Assembly: GCA_947165405.1 (NCBI GenBank)
Contig: CAMVAG010000051.1
Coordinates: forward strand, 1 to 11,173
DNA from: an uncultured Selenomonadales bacterium
GTDB taxonomy: Bacteria; Bacillota; Negativicutes; Selenomonadales; Selenomonadaceae
Direction of reading: 5' to 3'
Length of the DNA stretch: 11,173 bases
The position numbers and the translations under genes were made by a program. Below, one piece after another: positions 7,520 to 11,173 of the stretch (positions within the stretch are counted from its first letter, which is position 1; the number at the start of each line of letters is the position of its first letter). The notes below the pieces were generated by a model. That model did no database searches, was not told where the DNA came from, and was given only the letters and a program-made list of their open reading frames with translations.

Positions 7520-7548
7520 ATTATACTCAAAAAAATAAGCCTGTGCAA
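7520..7548 (-). promoter_or_regulatory. Sigma-A-type promoter for guaA-mqnA
   Basis: On the - strand a -35 box TTGCAC (7548-7543) is followed by an exact 17-nt spacer and a perfect -10 box TATAAT (7525-7520). Transcription would begin near 7513, leaving a leader of about 20 nt that contains the ribosome binding site. No riboswitch or attenuator fits into that leader. Confidence 0.85.
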
Positions 7549-7562
7549 AATTTCCTTTGCGG

Positions 7563-7591
7563 TTGACTTTAGACGCAGTTTTTATTATCTT
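7563..7591 (+). promoter_or_regulatory. Probable promoter for the glycosyltransferase operon
   Basis: A good -35 box TTGACT (7563-7568) points toward the glycosyltransferase gene. The -10 is less clear: TATCTT at 7586-7591 gives a 17-nt spacer with four consensus matches, while the better hexamer TATTAT (7583-7588) gives only 14 nt. The -35 boxes of this and the divergent guaA promoter lie 14 nt apart. Confidence 0.5.
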
Positions 7592-7596
7592 TGATA

Positions 7597-7603
7597 AGAG
7601 GTG
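7597..7603 (+). promoter_or_regulatory. Ribosome binding site of the GT2-GT4 gene (selects a TTG start)
   Basis: AGAGGTG ends 7 nt before TTG at 7611. The next in-frame ATG (7623) would be 19 nt away, which is too far, so TTG is preferred. Confidence 0.7.
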
Positions 7604-7610
7604 AAATTTC

Positions 7611-9785
7611 TTGGGCTTTAAGATGAAAATTTATCGCGCCTTGACGGGTTCGACGATCAGAAAGCTTGTAAGGCGCATCGACGAATTCTGCGCGGTCAAC
7701 TTGCCGACTGTTCGCGAAAAAATTTTTTTGCCGCTCAAAGCCGCTGCAAAGACGGCTCTGTTGAGGTTTTCCATGGCGGGCGGAAGAAAATCTGCGCGGT
7801 CTTTGAATCTTTGGAAGGTCGTCACTCAAGAAAATTTTTCACCTAAGGTAAGCATCATTGTTCCGAATTTCAATCACGCGCCCTTCCTGCGTCAACGCCT
7901 CGAAACGATTTACAAACAGACTTACAAAAATTTTGAAGTGATTCTCCTCGACGACGCCTCAACCGATTCAAGCCGCGACATTTTGAAAGATTTTCATGCC
8001 CTGTACAGAGAAAAGACGAGGCTCCTCTTCAACGAAAAAAATTCGGGCGGCGTCTTCAATCAGTGGCGCAAGGGTATCGAGGCGGCTCAAGGCGATTTAA
8101 TTTGGATTGCCGAGAGCGACGACTTCAGCGCGGAAAATTTTTTGGCGGAACTTGTGCCGGTCTTCGCCGACGACGCGATTCAGCTTGCCTTCTGCCGCAC
8201 CGATTTTATTCAAGACGACAAAAAAATTTTAACGACCGAACAATACCTTGCCGACTTGCCGAATTTCGATTGGACAAAAAATTTTGCGATAACCGCCGCC
8301 GAATTTGTCGAACAGGGTTTCGCCGTCAAAAATATTATTCCGAACGTCAGCGGTGTCCTCTTCCGCAAGCGAAAAAATTTTCCCGACGTTTGCTTGAGCA
8401 TGAAACTCTGCGGCGATTGGGCGTTCTATCTCGACACGATTAAGGGCGGTTGCGTTTACTATTCGCCGCACGCCACGAATTTTTATCGCGTTCACAAAAA
8501 AAGCACGTCGCTTGCGATTCAGAAGGAGCCGCGATATTTTATCGAACATGAACGCATTGCAGAATTCGTTGCCGAAAATTATCGTGTGCCCGCCGAAGTT
8601 CACGAGGCTCATTTCGGAAAGTTGGAGGAACATTTTTTCGGCTACTACGGCGGCGAAGACATTAACGAGCTTGAAAAACTTTTCGACTTGAAAAAAATTT
8701 TGAGCGTCAAACGCAAGCCGAATATTTTAATGGGCGTCTTCGCAATGAGTATCGGCGGCGGCGAAACTTTCCCGCTGATTCTTGCCAACGAACTCAATCG
8801 CAGAGGCTATCCCGTTACGGTTTTGAATTTTCAAATGGCTGATGACTTGCCCGACATCCGAAAAAAATTGGAGCCGACCGTGCCGCTGATTTACCTCAAC
8901 GAGACGGGCGGGCTTGCCGAAGTCGTCGACCAATTCAAAATCGATTTGATTCACACGCACCACGGGGCAACCGATTCGGCAACGAGCTACGTCGTCGAAA
9001 ACAATCCCAACCTTCGACACGTCGTCACGCTTCACGGCATGTACGAGGCGACCGACGCCGATTACCGCAAAGAAATTTTGGAGCGCGTGAAAAAATCCGT
9101 CAGCGCATTCATTTACATTGCCGAAAAAAATTTGACGCCGTTTAAGGAAAGCGGCTTTGCTTGCGAAAAAAATTTTTATAAAATCGGAAACGGGCTTGCA
9201 AGTCAGCCGATAAACCCCGTGTCTCGTTCGGAGCTGGGCATTCCGAAAAAATCTTTCGTGGCGTGCGTCGTGAGCCGTGCCATTCCTCAAAAAGGTTGGC
9301 AGGCGGCGATTGATACCGTCGAGCTTGCAAACAAAATCGGCGGGCGGCGTATCGATTTGCTTTTGGTCGGCGCGGGCGAAGTCTACGACAAATTGAAAGG
9401 GCACGTGTCGAAATTCATTCACATGGTCGGCTTCAAGAGCAACGTGCGCGATTATCTTGCGGCGTCCGACATCGGTCTCTTGCCCAGCGAATATGCCGGC
9501 GAATCTTTTCCGCTTTTGATAATCGACAGCTTTTTTGCCGGGCGACCGGTCGTCAGCTCCGATTTGGGCGAAGTTAAAGCGATGATCGGCGAGGCGGGCA
9601 TTGTCTTTGATTTGGTTGAAGGAAAAGTTCCCGTCAATGAGCTTGCAAAAATTTTGAGGACGCTTGCAGATAATCCCGCCGCTTACGAAAAAATAAATCG
9701 TCACGTCGCCGCCGCCGCCGAAAAATTTTCGATTGAACACGTTGCCGAAAAATATATCGCGGTCTACGAAGGGCGAGGCTTATGA
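7611..9785 (+). CDS. Two-domain glycosyltransferase (GT2-GT4 fusion)
   Basis: The 724-residue cytoplasmic protein joins two sugar transferases. Residues 79 to about 300 form a GT2 (GT-A) domain: VSIIVPNFNHAPFL, LDDAST (113-118), metal-binding-type ESDD (168-171) and GDW (268-270), the usual region of the catalytic base. Residues about 370-724 form a GT4 (GT-B) domain starting NILMGVFAMSIGGGE, with VSRAIPQKGW (554-563), LLLVGAGE and PSEYAGESFPLLIID. The retaining-enzyme E-x7-E motif reads E631-x7-D639, a conservative change. Residues 1-75 are basic and unassigned, and I see no signal peptide or membrane segment. Such fusions make O-antigen, rhamnan or other surface polysaccharides, so two successive linkages by one polypeptide is inferred; donor and acceptor are unknown. 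The TTG start is supported by its ribosome binding site. The stop overlaps the next ATG (ATGA), coupling it to the RgpF-like gene. Confidence 0.93.
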   Translation: MGFKMKIYRALTGSTIRKLVRRIDEFCAVNLPTVREKIFLPLKAAAKTALLRFSMAGGRKSARSLNLWKVVTQENFSPKVSIIVPNFNHAPFLRQRLETIYKQTYKNFEVILLDDASTDSSRDILKDFHALYREKTRLLFNEKNSGGVFNQWRKGIEAAQGDLIWIAESDDFSAENFLAELVPVFADDAIQLAFCRTDFIQDDKKILTTEQYLADLPNFDWTKNFAITAAEFVEQGFAVKNIIPNVSGVLFRKRKNFPDVCLSMKLCGDWAFYLDTIKGGCVYYSPHATNFYRVHKKSTSLAIQKEPRYFIEHERIAEFVAENYRVPAEVHEAHFGKLEEHFFGYYGGEDINELEKLFDLKKILSVKRKPNILMGVFAMSIGGGETFPLILANELNRRGYPVTVLNFQMADDLPDIRKKLEPTVPLIYLNETGGLAEVVDQFKIDLIHTHHGATDSATSYVVENNPNLRHVVTLHGMYEATDADYRKEILERVKKSVSAFIYIAEKNLTPFKESGFACEKNFYKIGNGLASQPINPVSRSELGIPKKSFVACVVSRAIPQKGWQAAIDTVELANKIGGRRIDLLLVGAGEVYDKLKGHVSKFIHMVGFKSNVRDYLAASDIGLLPSEYAGESFPLLIIDSFFAGRPVVSSDLGEVKAMIGEAGIVFDLVEGKVPVNELAKILRTLADNPAAYEKINRHVAAAAEKFSIEHVAEKYIAVYEGRGL

Positions 9786-10840
9786 ATTTTTATCGCGAGG
9801 TCAGAAGTTTTATCGGCAGAAATTTCGTGCACCCGTTCGAAAATTTTTGCGCGATTCACCGCCCCGAAATTTACGAATTCATTTACTACGACTTGCGCCT
9901 CGAAACTCAACGCGCTGATTGCGGCGATGTTTTTTTTATGCAAGTCAAGGGCATGGAAAATTTTATGCGGCTCAAGCGCGAAAAAGATTTTTCTTTGAAA
10001 GTTCCGCTGAATTTCGACGCGCCGCCCGTCAATTTTAAAATCGCTGCGGTCGTTCACATTTTTTATCCCGAACTTGCCGCCGAACTCAAAAATCTTTTGC
10101 TGAACATTCCCTGCGCGGTCGACGTTTTTATTTCGACGACCTCGCCCGAAAAAAAATTTGCCATTGAAAAAATTTTCGACGACTTCGACAAGGGCAACGT
10201 CACGATAAAAATTTTCGCCAATCGCGGCCGCGACATTGCTCCCGCCTTCGTCGGCTTCAAAGAAATTTACAAAAGCTACGACGCCTGCCTCCATATCCAC
10301 TCGAAAAAATCTCCTCACGCCGAAGATATTTTGTTCGGTTGGCGCGAAAGTCTTTACAAAAATCTTTTGGGCAGTCCGGAAATCGTCGGCGGCATTTTAA
10401 AAATTTTGTCGGAGGAAAATGTCGGGCTTGTCTTCCCGCAATATTTTAATCCGATTCGTCATTCGATTAATTGGGGCGAAAATTTTCACGGCACGAAAAA
10501 TTTTTTGCACAGGCTCGGCATTGAGATTGACAATCGCAACTTGATTGAATTTCCTGCCGGCTCGATGTTTTGGTTCAAGCCCGCAGCCCTCGCGCCGCTC
10601 CTCGAAAGTGATTTGACCTTCGACGACTTCCCCGAAGAGCGCGGACAGATTGACGGGACACTTGCCCACGCGATTGAACGCGCTTTTTTATTTGTCGTCG
10701 AGGCGGCGGGTTTCACTTGGATAAAAATTTCCGCCGACAAAAAATTTTTCGACGCGACACCGATTTTAAAATCGACTTCACAAATTGAGCTTGAGAAAAA
10801 TATTTTCGAGGCGCGACATTCCGTCTTGAAAAAATATTGA
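9782..10840 (+). CDS. RgpF-like rhamnan synthesis family protein
   Basis: The 352-residue protein matches the rhamnan synthesis F (RgpF) family, named from streptococcal rhamnose-glucose polysaccharide assembly. Visible family motifs are FKIAAVVHIFYPEL (85-98), NRGRDIAP (147-154), HIHSKKS (171-177) followed by GWRESLYKNLLGS, a WG (231-232) segment, FPAGSMFWFKP (257-267) and DGTLAHAIER (291-300). I see no signal peptide or membrane span. The N-terminal 80 residues are unassigned and may be adaptor sequence. It begins at an ATG within an ATGA overlap, with GAGG a few nt upstream, and is probably translated together with the GT2-GT4 fusion. The pair likely adds or modifies sugars on a surface glycan. 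The exact linkage cannot be read from the sequence, and rhamnose as substrate is an assumption from the family name. Confidence 0.9.
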   Translation: MNFYREVRSFIGRNFVHPFENFCAIHRPEIYEFIYYDLRLETQRADCGDVFFMQVKGMENFMRLKREKDFSLKVPLNFDAPPVNFKIAAVVHIFYPELAAELKNLLLNIPCAVDVFISTTSPEKKFAIEKIFDDFDKGNVTIKIFANRGRDIAPAFVGFKEIYKSYDACLHIHSKKSPHAEDILFGWRESLYKNLLGSPEIVGGILKILSEENVGLVFPQYFNPIRHSINWGENFHGTKNFLHRLGIEIDNRNLIEFPAGSMFWFKPAALAPLLESDLTFDDFPEERGQIDGTLAHAIERAFLFVVEAAGFTWIKISADKKFFDATPILKSTSQIELEKNIFEARHSVLKKY

Positions 10841-10844
10841 GGTG
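10839..10844 (+). promoter_or_regulatory. Ribosome binding site of rqcH, overlapping the upstream stop codon
   Basis: GAGGTG shares the last two bases of the preceding TGA stop and lies 6 nt before TTG at 10851. This suggests read-through transcription from the glycan genes. Confidence 0.6.
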
Positions 10845-10850
10845 AGGACT

Positions 10851-11173
10851 TTGAACTTGGACGGCTTTTCGATGCGTCCGCTGACTTTGGAACTGGAAAA
10901 AAATTTGGTCGGCGGGCGCGTCGATAAAATCACTCAACAAAACAAAGCGAACTTGACAATCACGATACGGCAGCCGGGAAAAACTTTTCTCTTGAGAATT
11001 TCACTCGCGCCGCAAAATCCTTCGGTGCACTTGCTGAAAAAATCGCCCGAAAATCTTCCCGAACCTCCGACGTTTTGCATGGTCTTGAGAAAAAATTTGG
11101 AGGGCGGGCGAATCGCGGCAATCCGTCAACACGAACTCGACAGGATAATTTTTATCGACGTTGACTCAATCGG
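10851..11173 (+). CDS. rqcH: RqcH/FbpA (NFACT) family protein, 3'-truncated
   Basis: RqcH binds stalled 50S-peptidyl-tRNA complexes and directs C-terminal alanine tailing of nascent chains in bacterial ribosome quality control; older annotations call it fibronectin-binding protein FbpA. Only 107 codons are in the window, all in the NFACT-N domain. They show LDGFSM, LVGGRVDKI (19-27), FLLRISLAPQNPSVHL (46-61), PPTFCMVLRKNLEGGRI (72-88) and the Asp97-Arg98 pair in ELDRII. The DR pair has the same numbering as the functionally essential D97/R98 of B. subtilis RqcH, which also supports the TTG start at 10851. It starts 10 nt after the RgpF-like gene, so it is probably transcribed with it. A second TTG at 10857 is a possible alternative but would shorten the usual MxLDGF opening. 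Confidence 0.93.
   Translation, partial: MNLDGFSMRPLTLELEKNLVGGRVDKITQQNKANLTITIRQPGKTFLLRISLAPQNPSVHLLKKSPENLPEPPTFCMVLRKNLEGGRIAAIRQHELDRIIFIDVDSI

Larger units (their letters stand above)
104..10751. repeat. Dispersed AAAATTTT palindrome, highly over-represented
   Basis: I count about 39 copies of the 8-base palindrome AAAATTTT, often extended to A5T5, mostly inside genes on both strands. Random expectation for a moderate-GC sequence of this length is below one. Copies occur in all three codon phases (for example AAA ATT TT, AA AAT TTT and A AAA TTT T). They are found in every gene except the partial rqcH, with a gap of about 1.5 kb (2950-4445) over the helicase core. The count is by eye and may be off by a few. 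Confidence 0.7.

Noticed and set aside
7492..7548. N-terminal extension of GuaA by 19 residues
   Set aside because: The upstream ATG overlaps the -35 box and the good ribosome binding site lies inside the extension, so this part is leader DNA.
8727..9740. Open frame of 337 codons on the - strand opposite the GT2-GT4 gene
   Set aside because: It is a shadow of the glycosyltransferase coding frame; its translation is basic and low in family-like motifs. The same holds for the antisense frames at 2543-3460, 3563-4228 and 9764-10318.
1..11173. tRNA, rRNA, CRISPR array, insertion sequence or integrase
   Set aside because: I found no cloverleaf, no regularly spaced repeats, no terminal inverted repeats around a transposase-like frame, and no intergenic space larger than about 120 bases.

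Overview
The window looks like a bacterial chromosome segment, most likely from a Bacillota lineage. The evidence is an RqcH/FbpA-type NFACT gene, a YwlE-like phosphatase, a SigA-like sigma factor, strong GGAGG-type ribosome binding sites and several TTG starts. A futalosine-pathway menaquinone gene together with rhamnan-type glycan genes would fit Negativicutes or a Clostridia-like anaerobe, but that is inference. I see no RNA gene, mobile element or CRISPR array, and coding density is very high.

Region 1 (1-5059, + strand) is a tight operon: a 5'-truncated TrpG/PabA glutamine amidotransferase, a low-molecular-weight phosphatase with a protein-arginine-phosphatase signature, a SigA-like sigma-70 factor with unusual residues at the -10-reading helix, and a 1016-residue RecQ-like helicase with unassigned N- and C-terminal regions. 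The first two junctions are ATGA overlaps and the third is a 15-nt gap. A bidirectional hairpin terminator (5095-5132) closes the operon.

Region 2 (5140-7491, - strand) is a two-gene guaA-mqnA unit: GMP synthase, then chorismate dehydratase. It is read from a near-consensus promoter (TTGCAC, 17 nt, TATAAT) with a leader of only about 20 nt.

Region 3 (7611-11173, + strand) diverges from guaA. It encodes a GT2-GT4 fusion glycosyltransferase, an RgpF-like rhamnan/polysaccharide protein overlapping it by ATGA, and then the start of rqcH, which runs off the window. The first two probably build a cell-surface polysaccharide. RqcH belongs to ribosome-associated quality control and is probably only a transcriptional neighbour.

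The parts most worth a second look are the sigma factor and the helicase linked to it, and a striking excess of the palindrome AAAATTTT (about 39 copies counted by eye) in all three codon phases and in almost every gene. I see no complete, recognisable new multi-gene system.
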